The translations under genes were made by a program, and so were the position numbers. A DNA stretch of 64,000 bases from Pomphorhynchus laevis (lineage: Eukaryota; Acanthocephala; Palaeacanthocephala; Echinorhynchida; Pomphorhynchidae): positions 105,465 through 169,464 of the forward strand of contig WNNJ02000629.1 of the NCBI GenBank assembly GCA_012934845.2, read 5' to 3'. This document shows positions 21,701 through 32,699 of the stretch, one piece after another. The first letter of the stretch is position 1. The number at the start of each line of letters is the position of its first letter. The notes below the pieces were generated by a model. It saw only the letters and a list, made by a program, of their open reading frames with translations. It had not been told where the DNA came from and made no database searches.

Positions 21701-23612
21701 TTACCCGCAAATGGGCCCGTAAATGATAATTAAGTTCAGTTTGGGTTCAAAATTCTGGACGTCCGATTGCAGATCGCGTTCCTCTGATGCATCGCGATGT
21801 CATTTTTGCAAGTAATAGGCCTAGACGCGTTCTAAGCTTTGTAAGCTCGTCGGGGTATCTGCTTGCTCGCTTATTTGCCAATTTAGATGCGATCCGTCTT
21901 AAAAGTTGTGTGGCATTTTCACCGCTTCCACCTGAGAATGAGAAGACGGCGGGTACAAGAGACCCCCGCTCGAACTCTGTTATTCTTTCGAGATATTTAC
22001 TGCGCTTTCGCTGTTGGTGGTACTTATAGCAGGACTCTGGTGTCTTGGAGGAGTTGGACTGAGCGAAAGCGTTAAACACGCAAATGTCGAAGAAAGTTCG
22101 CTCACTCCTATCACCATACAACCCTGAGCATGCAATGTCGAGCCTAGCATCACGGTCTTTTGTCGTTAAGCCGTTTCTAAATTCAAAGTTTGGCGGGACT
22201 GGTGTAAGCAGCGGCTCGACTTGTACGTTATACGATGTTTCTGTTAGCTGATAGGCAATAAAATCGCGCACGGCATCGTGTCGCATCGACGGAAGACCAC
22301 CGAATGGGCATGAGAGAGCATGGGCAACTGTATTAATCTGCCTACATTTACATTGAGTTGGTGCGGATTTAGGCGTAATTCCGTATCTAGAAGAAATAGA
22401 ATCACAAAACTCGATGTTACTTAATCGAGTTGCTCGATCGAATGTAGGATATCCGGATAGCCATGACGAAGCCCCTGTTGTTGAAGCATGCTCAATTGCG
22501 GTACACAGAATTCCACTCGCATTGCTCAAAATATCTTCTTGGTCTAGCTTTTCACTAGAGGCTTTTGCTGCCCGTAGATTTTTAATAATTGTCTCCTGCA
22601 TAGAATTAAGTACCGAGCCAATATATCCTTGTATGCTTGGCTCACACACTGAGGTCGATGATCGATATTCGTTGCTTGGTAACGTGGACGGATCTCTAAT
22701 GCATAAACCGCCGTTGCGAAAACTCAACTGGCATGTGCGCCATAAGATATCGTCTTGAGAAATATCAATGTCAAAAAGATGTGATATTGTAGACTTTAGT
22801 TTCAGTGTCAGAGGTGCGAACCACGCAGAGGGGCATTCACAGCATCGTTGAGTATGTGTCCATTTATGCTGAATAGACTTAATTAGGCACACGTATGCAA
22901 CCTGAGTGTCTAACTCTCCTACTTTCTTCAACTGTGACACTAATGTGCAAAGGGAGGAAACTGATGATCGGATAAACGTCTCTATGTATTCGGCTGATCC
23001 GATTGGTACTCCAAGAACGGGTAAGCCATCCTCAACGATGGAGACTCCAGCGTTATCAAGTAACGATTGGAAAGTCGAGATGCCGTTCCCGTTGGAATAT
23101 ACCTTGCATTTTCCCGGATTCAAGTGTACGCCATATGAGGGGCCGAAGGATTGAAGCAACTTAAATGCTTCAATGACATCTTGTGGGGAACCTATGAGGT
23201 TGCCATCGTCTGCGTACCATAACTGTTTTATGTTTGGGCAAGTTCTTTTGATACGGAGTAGTAACGGAAGTGTTGCAGAGGCAAACGCTGCCATCGAAAA
23301 GACGTTGCCCTGTGTAAATCCTTCAGCAGATAGTAAGAATTCACTGTCAATTGTTAGCAGTGTCGGCTTTCTGTATAGGTTAGAAAGGACTGTGTTCAAT
23401 GCTGGACAGATATTTGGCATGTTTGAGAGAGCGGTCATTCTATTCACTCTGTTGAATGCGTTGTCAGCATCTATTGTGAGTAGCACGAATGTAGGATTTC
23501 TCTTCAACGAGTCACGAATACCGTGAATAACACATTCGGTGCCAGCACGCTGCGAGGCGCAGAATTGGACGTTCCCGCATATTGTTTGCAGTTGGGGTGA
23601 TATTATTTTCAA
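21700..23612 (-). mobile_element. RLE-type LINE (R2/NeSL-like group), 5'-truncated
   Basis: A single long open frame with RT followed by a C-terminal zinc knuckle and restriction-like endonuclease, the domain order of R2/CRE/NeSL-type LINEs. The 5' part is missing: sequence similarity to RT fingers begins abruptly near 23,600 in AT-rich DNA. The 3' UTR (21,746 down to about 21,700) is short. The composition is clearly less AT-rich than both flanks. Confidence 0.75.
21747..23612 (-). CDS. Reverse transcriptase + restriction-like endonuclease (621 aa, N-terminally truncated)
   Basis: Intact 621-codon frame. RT motif A is TIDADNAFNRVNR (Asp48/Asp50). Motif B is GFTQGNVFSMAAF (~98-110), with the usual QGDP replaced by QGN. 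The YADD box is at 133-136, motif D is GVHLNPGKCKVYS and motif E is PVLGVPIGS. C-terminally, a CCHC knuckle (C-x-C-x7-H-x3-C, 421-435) precedes DARLDIAC (Asp492) and TFFDICVFN (Asp509), as in restriction-like endonucleases of site-specific LINEs. The product would nick DNA and prime reverse transcription. The listed Met is at the truncation point and may not be a natural start. The exact clade is uncertain. Confidence 0.8.
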   Translation of the reverse strand: MKIISPQLQTICGNVQFCASQRAGTECVIHGIRDSLKRNPTFVLLTIDADNAFNRVNRMTALSNMPNICPALNTVLSNLYRKPTLLTIDSEFLLSAEGFTQGNVFSMAAFASATLPLLLRIKRTCPNIKQLWYADDGNLIGSPQDVIEAFKLLQSFGPSYGVHLNPGKCKVYSNGNGISTFQSLLDNAGVSIVEDGLPVLGVPIGSAEYIETFIRSSVSSLCTLVSQLKKVGELDTQVAYVCLIKSIQHKWTHTQRCCECPSAWFAPLTLKLKSTISHLFDIDISQDDILWRTCQLSFRNGGLCIRDPSTLPSNEYRSSTSVCEPSIQGYIGSVLNSMQETIIKNLRAAKASSEKLDQEDILSNASGILCTAIEHASTTGASSWLSGYPTFDRATRLSNIEFCDSISSRYGITPKSAPTQCKCRQINTVAHALSCPFGGLPSMRHDAVRDFIAYQLTETSYNVQVEPLLTPVPPNFEFRNGLTTKDRDARLDIACSGLYGDRSERTFFDICVFNAFAQSNSSKTPESCYKYHQQRKRSKYLERITEFERGSLVPAVFSFSGGSGENATQLLRRIASKLANKRASRYPDELTKLRTRLGLLLAKMTSRCIRGTRSAIGRPEF

Positions 23613-24185
23613 TATTGATTTAGATATAATATAATTTATAATATTGATTTAGATATAATTACTTATCTGAACTAATAATTAACTGATTAAAATAAAATAT
23701 TTTTGATGATTTGCTCTTTCGAAATATAAAAACTAAATTCAATTTTCATTTGCTGGGTATGGGTTTTCATTTCAATAAAATTATGAAAAACCAGTATTCA
23801 TTCTATTTCAAGGATTTTAATTATTATAATAACACAGTTTAAAATATCTCAATCAAATTAAATGGTTTTTAAAAAGACTATTATTACATATTTTAGCAAA
23901 ACCTAAATTGTTAGTATTTAGTGATGTAATTATCGCAATGTAATTCGATTATTTAGAGTGATAAAATAAAATAATATGCATATTGTATATTATTTGCTAG
24001 TTATTCATAAAATGACATTAACGCATAAAAATCTTCCACTTTCTTTCGTATTCAGATTCGTGCATAAGTACAGAAGCAATCGTTTCAGGTATTATAGAAA
24101 ATTAGTTCGTGCAGTTATAGCCGTCAATATCGATACTTATAAAGTATATCATTGTCTGGCTTATATTGTGTAAATGCCGCTTACC
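23613..24185. other. AT-rich spacer
   Basis: Contains a short direct repeat TTGATTTAGATATAAT (about 23,617 and 23,643). No gene or known repeat is supported. Confidence 0.5.
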
Positions 24186-24189
24186 ATGA

Positions 24190-24860
24190 GTGTTTACTGT
24201 CTAGTGAGCATTGCATTATCCGGCGTACACTAGTGTTAAACAAAGTTTTCCCACGCCTTTACCCTCCAACACTGTTTGTAGGGTATTAAAGTGGGGTAGA
24301 TTAAGGCAAGTGCTCATGGGTTTATGTTATAACCTTTTGTGACTTGTGTACACTAATTACCTGTGTTTCAATCAGCACTTGTAAGTGCTTTTTCTTTTCC
24401 CGTTAATCCCGTATAGAAGCGGGTCGGCTCAATGAACGCGTCCTCCAAAGTCGCTACGTATGCCCAGTGATATGTGTGACGACAAAGTTCAACAACGGTA
24501 TACGCGTTTTGTTCTAACGGTGCTCATCGGTATCGTGACTTTAATAATCATTCATAGGTACCGTAACACGCTTAAACAGTGTTTAAAGCTCGAAAAGCAG
24601 AACTACCCTTAATCTGAATCATCAGAGGGAATTTAGCATAAGCTCTATGCATAGCATCGCGTATTGCAGCTTAACCATGCATCATGCACAATCCTTTAAA
24701 TAGAAATGTTGTTTAACAGGGACACTTTAAAGTGTACAAATATATAAAATAAATTGCTGTTACACCTGCCCTGGACACCCAATGGTGTACTCGTAAATAA
24801 ATCATGTTGAGGGTAGTTCTGTTCGAGCTTTAAAAACTATTTAAGCGTGTAATTACAACG
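24190..24860. mobile_element. Foldback repeat element related to 42.3-42.5 kb
   Basis: Arms of ~42 bp (24,566-24,609 and 24,810-24,850) are inverted copies containing ACACGCTTAAA, AGCTCGAA and GCAGAACTACCC. Upstream, GTCGCTACGTATGCCCAGT and CAACGGTATACGCGTTT recur at 42,310-42,510 with the same downstream order. The element also holds CCCGTATAGAAGCGGGTCGG, a small hairpin. No coding capacity. Its class is unknown; it is probably a nonautonomous DNA element. Confidence 0.55.
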
Positions 24861-25062
24861 ACTGATTAAACAGCTTTAATCAGAAAGAATTTCAGTAAAA
24901 TATGTAAATACTTAAAATAAGAAGAGGCAAGCAATTACGAATGTTATTGCTGTAGAATATAATAAAACAATTGGTGACGTTATATTAATATTACAAATTT
25001 ATTTAATGTGGCAAATGCGTACAAGCTGTACGCTTACAAGTCCACAAACAAAAATGAGAAAG

Positions 25063-27832
25063 TCAAGCAGTTAAATTGTTAAAATGGGATCGGATTTGTC
25101 GTTTGAAGCACTGCAGGGAAGTTGATTGGCGTATATGAATGGGCAGATAATTCCACGATAGAGGAGCAGCCACCAGGAAGGAGCGGAGTCCAAAGGAGGT
25201 AGAGTAGTTTGGGACATGTAAAAGAAGGGAATTACAGGAACGCAAGGAACAGTAAACAGGACGAGAATTATCAAGAAAAGGAAGGTTGAGAAATGAAGGG
25301 GTATGAAAAGTTACAAGGCGGAAAGCAACGATAAGAAGACGAATTTGAACACGACAACAAATTGTAGGCAAATCGAGAGAAGCAAGATGGTAGGATGTAT
25401 GATCAAAACGACGAAGACGGATGAGAATTCGGACAGCTGCGTTGACGATGCGTTGTATGGGAAGAAGAGTGGATTTAGGTGAGTTGGAAAATAGACTAAG
25501 ACAATAATCAAGTCTAGAAAAAAGGAGAGATTATATGAGAGTCATACAAGAAGGGAAATCGATCAATCTACGAACTTGACGGAGGTTGTGGATTATCAAG
25601 GTAAATGAGCGTACTTTATCTCTAACGAAAGGTTTAAGTGAAAGTCGGTTGTCAAAATGGAAGCCTAGGAAAACGAGATTATCAACGATAGGAAGAATTG
25701 TAGAATTTAATGATACGGAGGGAGGTTCGAAGCCGAGGCGTCGAGGTAGGATCTACATAATTTTGGATTTATCAGGATTCAGAGAAAGGCGAAGGGAAGA
25801 AAGATGATTGGAAATTGAGACAAGACAGTCCGAAGCGGAAACACTAAGATCGTGAATACGATAAACAAGTGCATGAGCATAGATGAGAATGTCATCAGCA
25901 TATTGCATAACATGGAAGTTAAATTTATGAGAAATCGAAGACAAATCACCAAGAAGAAGAGAGAAAAGTATAGGGCCTAATACGGAGCCTTGTGGAACAC
26001 CGGACGGAATGGACGAAGGATGAGAGAGAAGAGTTAGAATATCCGCGAAATGTACGGTTTGATAGATATGAAGAAAACCATGATACAGTGGGTAAAGAGA
26101 AGCCATAATCATGACGAAGACGATGGAGAAGAATCGAGTGATCGACGATGTCAAAAGCAGACGATAGATCAAGAGAAACTATGACACTACATAATTTATG
26201 ATCGCGCGATATAAGTAAGTCGTTATAAACTTTAATACATGCAATTTCGGTAGAGTAATTAGAGCGAAAAGCGGCTTGGAAGGGAGGAAATAAGTTAGAG
26301 GAATAGAGATATGTATTAACTTGCTTAAGAACGAGACGTTCAAGGAGTTTAGAGAGGGTTGGGAGAAGTGAGATTGGACGGTACGAAGATGGTAGTGAGG
26401 AGTCGAGAGATTGCTTTTTGATGAGAGGACGAACAGTGGCACATTTCCAGACGGAAGGAAATGTACGGCTACGGATGGACGAGTTGAACAATGTGGTTAG
26501 GAAGGGTAAGATGAAGGAGCAGATATTTTTAAGCAAGTGAGTGGGAATTGGGTCAGAAGGAAAGGTTTTATTAGGTAATGACAGCAGAACCGAAGAAACT
26601 TCATCAGACGAAACGGGAAGAAGGTGGAATAGTTCTGGGATGGAAGTATTAAAATATAAGAGTGGGTACAAGGTGGCTATGGGTAGTAGGGAAAGTAAAT
26701 TAGATAACTTAGTTTGTAGATAAGAAGAAAATTCATCAGGATTTATATTACAAGGGGATGATGATCGTGAAAGAATTGAGTTTAAGATTTTCCAATGAGA
26801 TTTTGAGTTGGAATATGACTAGTTGATTTCGCCAAAAGAGAGTACGTTTAGTACGTATAAGAATGAGATGTGAACGGCGTTGAGAAAAGTAGGAATCACG
26901 AAGATTTGAAGAGAGTGAGTTGGGTGAACGTTTAAGAAAGCGTTTATACATACGAAAAGAGTGACGGAGTGAAAAGAGTGACGGAGTGACGGAGTGAAAA
27001 GAGTGAAGAATTGAGTAAGGCTGTGCAGAGAACAGGGATATCGAGAAGCTTCCAGGGTCGACTTGGTGTAGATAAAGGTAAAGGCGGAGAAGGAGGATGG
27101 GGACGAGTAAGAGTAAGAGTGACAAGGAAATGATCGGACAAACCAGGGTCAGTAATTGACAAGGAGGTATAGTCATTGAAGCAGTTAGGAACAGCAATGA
27201 TGTCGAGAGCACCGCCGAGAATATGAGTTGGGCTTGTTGAAAGTAATTTATAGTTAAAATCAGAAAAACGATTAGTTAAAGTGATAGAGTCAGAGTCAGA
27301 CGAGCGATCAAGACGAATGTTAAAGTCACCGAGAACAAAAGAAGGAGTATAAGACAATGAACAGTGAGACATTAGATCTGCAAGGTCGTTAAAGAAGATA
27401 CGTGATGGGGCAACTGAACCTGGACGGTATACAATCACAAGTTCCAGAGGGAAAGGCGTTGATAATCTGCATATGAGTATTTCGAACGAGGTTTAACGGA
27501 TGTTAACGTTGATTTTACGTAAAGACATTGGGTGACGAGCAATGGCAACAATACAGCCATGGTTAGACGCAGTAGATGTATGAGATGTAATTTGACGAGC
27601 TGATTCAACTAGAGAACAACCAGAGCGACAGACGACGAATAGCAAGATCGTCGGAGTCAGAGTGCCAGGATTCGGTAATGCAGAGAATATCGATAGATAA
27701 TTGATCGAAGATATCGAGAAGCATATCAGCTTTATGAAGAATGGAGTGAGTATTGAATAGACTAAGACGAAAAGTATGCTTAGGAGCGAGATCGACTAGC
27801 GAAGAAGACAAGGGGGAGAGATGGGACGCCAT
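25063..27832 (-). pseudogene. LINE family A ORF2 (endonuclease + RT), frameshifted
   Basis: Begins MASHLSPLSS at 27,832, with FRLSLFNTHSI and ILCITESWHSDSDD. The endonuclease continues in another frame (AIVYRPGSVAP-like MIVYRPG, SFVLGDFNIRLDRSS, GALDIIAVP, PGLSDHFLV). The RT lies in 26,671-25,753: NKTFPSDPIPTHLLK, YRPISLLPTLSKLLERLV, VSLDLSSAFDIVDHSILL, GVPQGSVLGPILFSLLLGDL and the intact active box MQYADDILIYAHAL. The C-terminus (25,371-25,063) reads VAAPLSWNYLPIHIRQSTS. Fragments lie in different frames, so no full protein is made. Confidence 0.8.
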
Positions 27833-28101
27833 CGAATTTTTGGCCTTGTGTGTACAACGTGAAAATTTCCGTTGATTTTACGTATAGATAAGGATGACTC
27901 GCCGTTTGTTTCACGTCGATGTTTTTCAATGCGAGCTAAATTGAGCTGGGCAATATCAGAAGGGGAGCGGTCAGGAAAGATACGGCAAGTAGATGAAGTC
28001 GTAAGAAGTTTAAAACGTTGAAAGAGTACCGAAGAGGCATGTGAACTATGTCGGAAAACAATTTTTAAGAGTGGAGGACTGAGATGATTGGATTTAGTGG
28101 A

Positions 28102-29100
28102 TTAGTTTAAACGAATAAAGGATACAGGAGCGATATTATTGAAGAGTGATGGGTTATCATCAGGAAGTATGGTTGCTAGGATAGACCTGGAATCAGATAC
28201 ATCATCATCGAGGCGAGATTGTGGAGAAGCAGATTCGGAAAGCTTTAAGTTTGATATGATTATACAGCGATCGCGCGAAGGAAAACGATTTCGTGAAAGT
28301 GGTGGACGGACAGAGCTGGTAGGAGTCGAGGTAGATGAGCAGATAGAAGTAGAAATGACAGGGGTGCTTGATAAAGAATTAATATTGGTTGGAGCAAGTG
28401 TGACAGGATCGGGTTGTTGAATCGGTTGATCAGAGATGTGACTGGATATGATTTTAAATGAAGGATGTAAATTATTTGGAAGTGTTACGTGGGAGGTAGA
28501 GTAAGGAGAATTAAAATAGGTTGGGGCATCAGTAACAGGAATGGAGTGTTGAATCAGTTGATCAAAAATGTTACTGGAAATGATTTTGATGGAAGGGTGT
28601 AAATTATTGAGAGGTGATACAGGGGAGGTCGAGTAAGGAGTACGTGAAGAGAATAAAGAAGTTTGAGATTTATTTAGATTGGGGGGAGGAATATGAAAGA
28701 GGAGGTACGAGATAAAAAGCTTTACCGTTAGCATTGTTAGAATGAGAAAGATTAATGGAAGTTTGGTACGTAGTTGAACGAGGAGTGTGTGAGAGAGTAG
28801 GTTTAATAATGGGATTATATGATGCGAAGTCAGGTGTTGATGCGAGGGAAACATCTAAAACAGCATTGGTTTGAGTGGTCGTGTGTGATACAGGAGTAGA
28901 TGAGCAGGATAACTGTAGTAGTCGTACTGATGTACAAAAACCGCAAGTGAAATGTTTACGTTTATACACCGAGTGGTCGGATATTTTAACACGAACAAGT
29001 GTCCATACATCGCAATCTTCGGAATCGCATCCAACTTTAAAGCTGGTATAACCATCATTGCATTCTGATGTGGAAGATTCCTGATCAGGAACAGGGATCT
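28102..29100 (-). pseudogene. LINE family A ORF1, frameshifted
   Basis: The first frame holds the finger (YTSFKVGCDSEDCDVWTLVR, HFTCGFCTSVRLLQL), homologous to ORF1 at 1376-2593. A serine/threonine-rich middle follows in the second frame and ends with LSESASPQSRLDDDVSDSR and SRSILATIL near 28,110. The RRM-like end continues without a long frame to about 27,880. Confidence 0.7.
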
Positions 29101-29167
29101 GATATCGCGCTTTTTTAGGCTTGTCCTTTTTTCGATAGATTGAGCTCAATCCGCGAGCGTAGCGAGC

Positions 29168-29367
29168 GGAACTGACAGGAATAATCTGGAACTGACAGGA
29201 ATAATCTGGGACTGACAGGAATAATCTGGAACTGACAGGAATAATCTGGAAATGACAGGAATAATCTGGAACTGACAGGAATAATCTGGAACTGACAGGA
29301 ATAATCTGAAACTGACAGGAATAATCTGGAAATGACAGGAATAATCTGGAACTGACAGGAATAATCT
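29168..29367 (-). repeat. 5' monomer array of LINE A6, 10 x 20 bp
   Basis: Exactly ten copies of GGAACTGACAGGAATAATCT (plus sense) with few substitutions, ending in GGAATGTATGTT at the element's 5' terminus and flanked inside by GCGAGCGTAGCGAGC. Same arrangement as the 13-bp array at 2798-2875 but with a different unit. A long frame passing through it is a repeat translation. Confidence 0.85.
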
Positions 29368-29487
29368 GGAATGTATGTTTATTAGAAATCAAAATTTGTT
29401 TAAGGTATTAATGATATTTAAGGTATTTAAGGTATTAATTTGTAAAAGATATTAATCAGAAAGAATTTCAATACAATTACTGTCCGC

Positions 29488-30000
29488 AAAAATCTCCGCA
29501 GGAGATTTTTGGCCTAAAAATCTCCTGAACATTTATCCCTAAAATGAACAATTTAAAAGAAAATATAATCAGGAGCAATAAAGGAAAGAAAAAGATAGCT
29601 TATGAAGGATATTTCTACACTATTTTTGGCGTAAAAATCCTAAAATTTATTTACCCCTAAAATAAAAAATTTCAAAGAAAATATAATCATATGAATGTAA
29701 TCATAAAAATATAATCATAAAAATGATACTTGCTTTAAGTTTTGTTCCCCCTTTCCTTTATTGCTCCTGATTACCTAAATTGCTTCACTACCTAAACACT
29801 ACCTAATAGTTTATAATATTGATTCACTACCTAAACACTATTAGTTAGTGTTTCTACACTACCTAATAGTGTAGAAATTTCATAAGCTATCTTTTTCTTT
29901 CCTTTATTGCTCCTGATTATATTTTCTTTGAAATTTTTCATTTTAGGGGTGAATAAATTTTCAGGAGATTTGTACGCCAAAAATCTCCTGCGGAGATTTT
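29488..30000. mobile_element. Foldback element with ~135-bp inverted arms
   Basis: The left arm (29,488-29,623) and right arm (29,867-30,000) are inverted copies: AAAATCTCCGCAGGAGATTT ends, CCCTAAAAT, AATATAATCAGGAGCAATAA, AAAGATAGCTTAT. The left arm is partly duplicated again at 29,624-29,690. The centre repeats CCTAAACACTA. No coding part. ATTAATCAGAAAGAATTTC (29,451) and ATTAATTAGAAAGAATTTC (30,043) flank it as direct repeats. Confidence 0.7.
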
Positions 30001-30329
30001 AAAACAATTGGTGACGTTATAAAAAACAATTGGTGACGTTATATTAATTAGAAAGAATTTCAATACAACTTTGTTAATTTACACAAACAGGAAAGTGTAA
30101 ACCTGTATGCTTTCTTTTACAAACTTCGTCGGGAAGCTTAACCGGAAAACGCCTATCACTGGCTCCTAGCCTCTAATGGAGCGTTTCGACCTTAGTCTGA
30201 TCATCACTGCATGGTGGTTTTCATCGGTGTGACCCTGTAGCTACACAACTTTGACAGTTCCTTATCTTCTGTAAACCTCTGAAAGGAAATCACTAAGCGC
30301 ACGATCCTCCACCGATAACCAGCCTTACA

Positions 30330-32640
30330 TCTTGTATGGTTTACGCAAGCAGTGGCTTCACAGGGCAGCACGTGCTATCGGGAAGCATATCATTCAGTGG
30401 AATTCGGGAAGTGATTCTGCACTTAGGCTTCTATATCGCAGAAATGTTATAGTCCTTCATGAGACGTGGTATATCCGTATCACTCAGGACATTACTCGAT
30501 TTATCCCAAATCAAATTACCACCAAATTTAGCCCGTACATAACGCCTCCTCATTCCTACTCTTCTCAAGGTCTTCAATCATTAGTTGAATGCTCTTTAAG
30601 GTCCTCCCATTTACTAAACTACTCATGTCCAGTCTTTTCTTGTTTATCTATATCACTTGTCAAGAACGGTAAGCGCATCAGTATACCCAAATGTCTTCAT
30701 CCTACCATGGGAGATCCACAAAAACAGTGACATTCCCGACTGTATGTTAGAAAGCGGCTATGACATGTTACTCGATGACTTCAACGACAGAACTGGTTGT
30801 TGGATTAATGCAGCACTCCGCAGAGCAAGGAACGAATTTCTTATACACAAACCAAAAACTTCACATTTTATTGCTCTACAACAAATTCACTTCTAGACAT
30901 ATTACTGCTATATAGGATGTAATGTTTAAAACTCATATGTACTGAGCAGTCGCGCCAACAGCTGACCACCTCTCACGACCTATTACGCTGGCGGCTAGAG
31001 GAAGATACGTTGCTTAGAAGAAGGCTTCACTTTTATCCAATTAGAGTGGCCTTCTTTCAGGCAGCTATCCAACTCTCTCCCAGAATCGGGAATTAAATAT
31101 TGACCGAATTTAATTGCTACCTCTCTTCGCAAGCTACAGGATCCTTTCGACTACCTATTGAGGTCGCATTTATAGTCCCACCCCAATTTTTCAGTCCTTT
31201 TTGCTAGGACTGAAAGTCCTAGCAAAAATGCTACACCACTGCTTCCTTCCGGACGGTTCTCTCGAATGAATACTGATGTTCTAGATAAAGGCTCCAGCTG
31301 AGTTGAAACAGGACAAGTATTACTCGTTTTAATCTCTCTCAGGCTTCCTTCTGAAAGATATTCAAGAAGGAGAAGTTTGTCTGCTGGCGGGAGAGGGAAT
31401 CAGGTTGGATTGGTAGCGTAGGCCTTGATAGAGTTTTGGAGAAGTCACTAGCCATACCTAATTATGGATCCACGCTTTCTCCCCAGTCAATCCCGCTTTG
31501 GGGTGACTTGAATAGCAGGAACTTATCTGTTACGGATATTCTAACTGATGGGGCCCACTACTGGGCACCTTTAAATCTGTCACTCCACTCTCTTCTCGAG
31601 TTTGTGAGCTTTTGGCAGCCGATCAAATGAGAGAAGTAGCCGTCAATGCTTTTAGCTTCACTATCTGATGTAGCCAGCATCAATTGTAGCCGACATATTT
31701 TTACCATAAAAAATCGGTTTCATGTCCTAAAGACCTGCGGCCCATTTCGATTCAAAATTCCTTCATATCCATCTATGAAAAAGCGCTTGCGCGTATAATC
31801 CGCGAATATTTAAGTAGGCGTAACTTAACCCCATCGAGTTTCCATGGGTTTTTCAAAGGGCGCTCGATCCATTAGCAATTAGTGAAGTGCATTAGTTTTG
31901 TCATGATAACAGTCATCAGCTTGATGTGGCTGGTTTTCTTGACTTTTCCGCTGAATTTGACCGCATCTCCATTCCATTTCTTATCTCCTATCTCAGGTCC
32001 CTCGGGTTGCCTGCGAGAATTGTTAACAGGGTGGAGATATTGCTATAAACCAAGCGATTCTATTATGAAGATAAATCTGATGCACGTCAGTTCTACCCGA
32101 TCGAAGGTGTGCATCAAGGCACCCCAGTTTCTCCTATATTGTACCTTGCTGCCCCCCCATTGTTCTCTTCATAGAGTTTTAACGTGATTATCATCTCATG
32201 GTATATGCTGATTATACCACAGCCCTGTTTTCTGAACGCAGGTGCAAAGATGTAGTCTCGGACATCCGCCGTTTCTTTTTAAGATTAAAAGACCAGCTTA
32301 CCCTTTCCAATCTTATTTTAAATTCCAAAAACTCACAGGTGGTTGTCTTTCATGGCGCCCTTGCCACCAAAAAGAAACTTAAGAGAGTAATACTCTCCTC
32401 TATTTTGAAGCCTCAACCACTCCCCATCTTCACGAGTTGAGTAAAATATCTGGTATTCACCATTACGGTGAATTGGTAGGCGAAAGCTGACTTGGATAGA
32501 CTTAAACATATGCTGAATATAGCTCTAAAACGGGCTCAGCATCTGCATTGAATGGGAAAACTCAAGTACGCCTTTGGGGTACTTGGGCTATCTCGGGATT
32601 AGTCTTTACAAAGGACGTCTCCCAAAGCAAGGTTACTCAA
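30330..32640 (+). pseudogene. Decayed retrotransposon with reverse transcriptase
   Basis: RT motifs lie in changing frames: DLRPISIQNSFISIYEKALA and HGFFKGRSI (31,735-31,870), FLDFSAEFDRISIPFL (31,938-31,985), PIEGVHQGTPVSPILY (32,090-32,145), MVYADYTTALFSE (32,198, active box YADY) and LTLSNLILNSKNSQVVVF. KADLDRLKHMLNIALKRAQ follows near 32,490. Upstream frames 30,332-30,896 (RKQWLHRAARAIGKHIIQW ...) could be its ORF1 or N-terminus but are not recognised. It is clearly not family A. The LINE clade is undetermined. Confidence 0.6.
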
Positions 32641-32699
32641 GCTCCTCATCTCGAGATTACCGACCATAGTCCGCCTCGATTGGACTCTTAGGGGTGAGA

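Larger units (their letters stand above)
24995..29382 (-). mobile_element. LINE family A, nearly full-length broken copy A6
   Basis: The only family A copy here with a 5' end. From right to left it has a 5' terminus AACATACATTCC, ten 20-bp monomers, ORF1 with a cysteine/tryptophan finger, ORF2 endonuclease and RT, and the 3' tail with hairpin GCGTAC/GTACGC at about 25,017-25,033. It is broken by at least six frameshifts or stops across ORF1 and ORF2, so it is inactive. Its hairpin differs from the other copies by a compensated base pair. Confidence 0.85.

Noticed and set aside
29168-29392. Repetitive start of a 240-codon frame (IIPVSSRLFLS repeats)
   Set aside because: It is the 20-bp monomer array read through; real ORF1 similarity begins after it.
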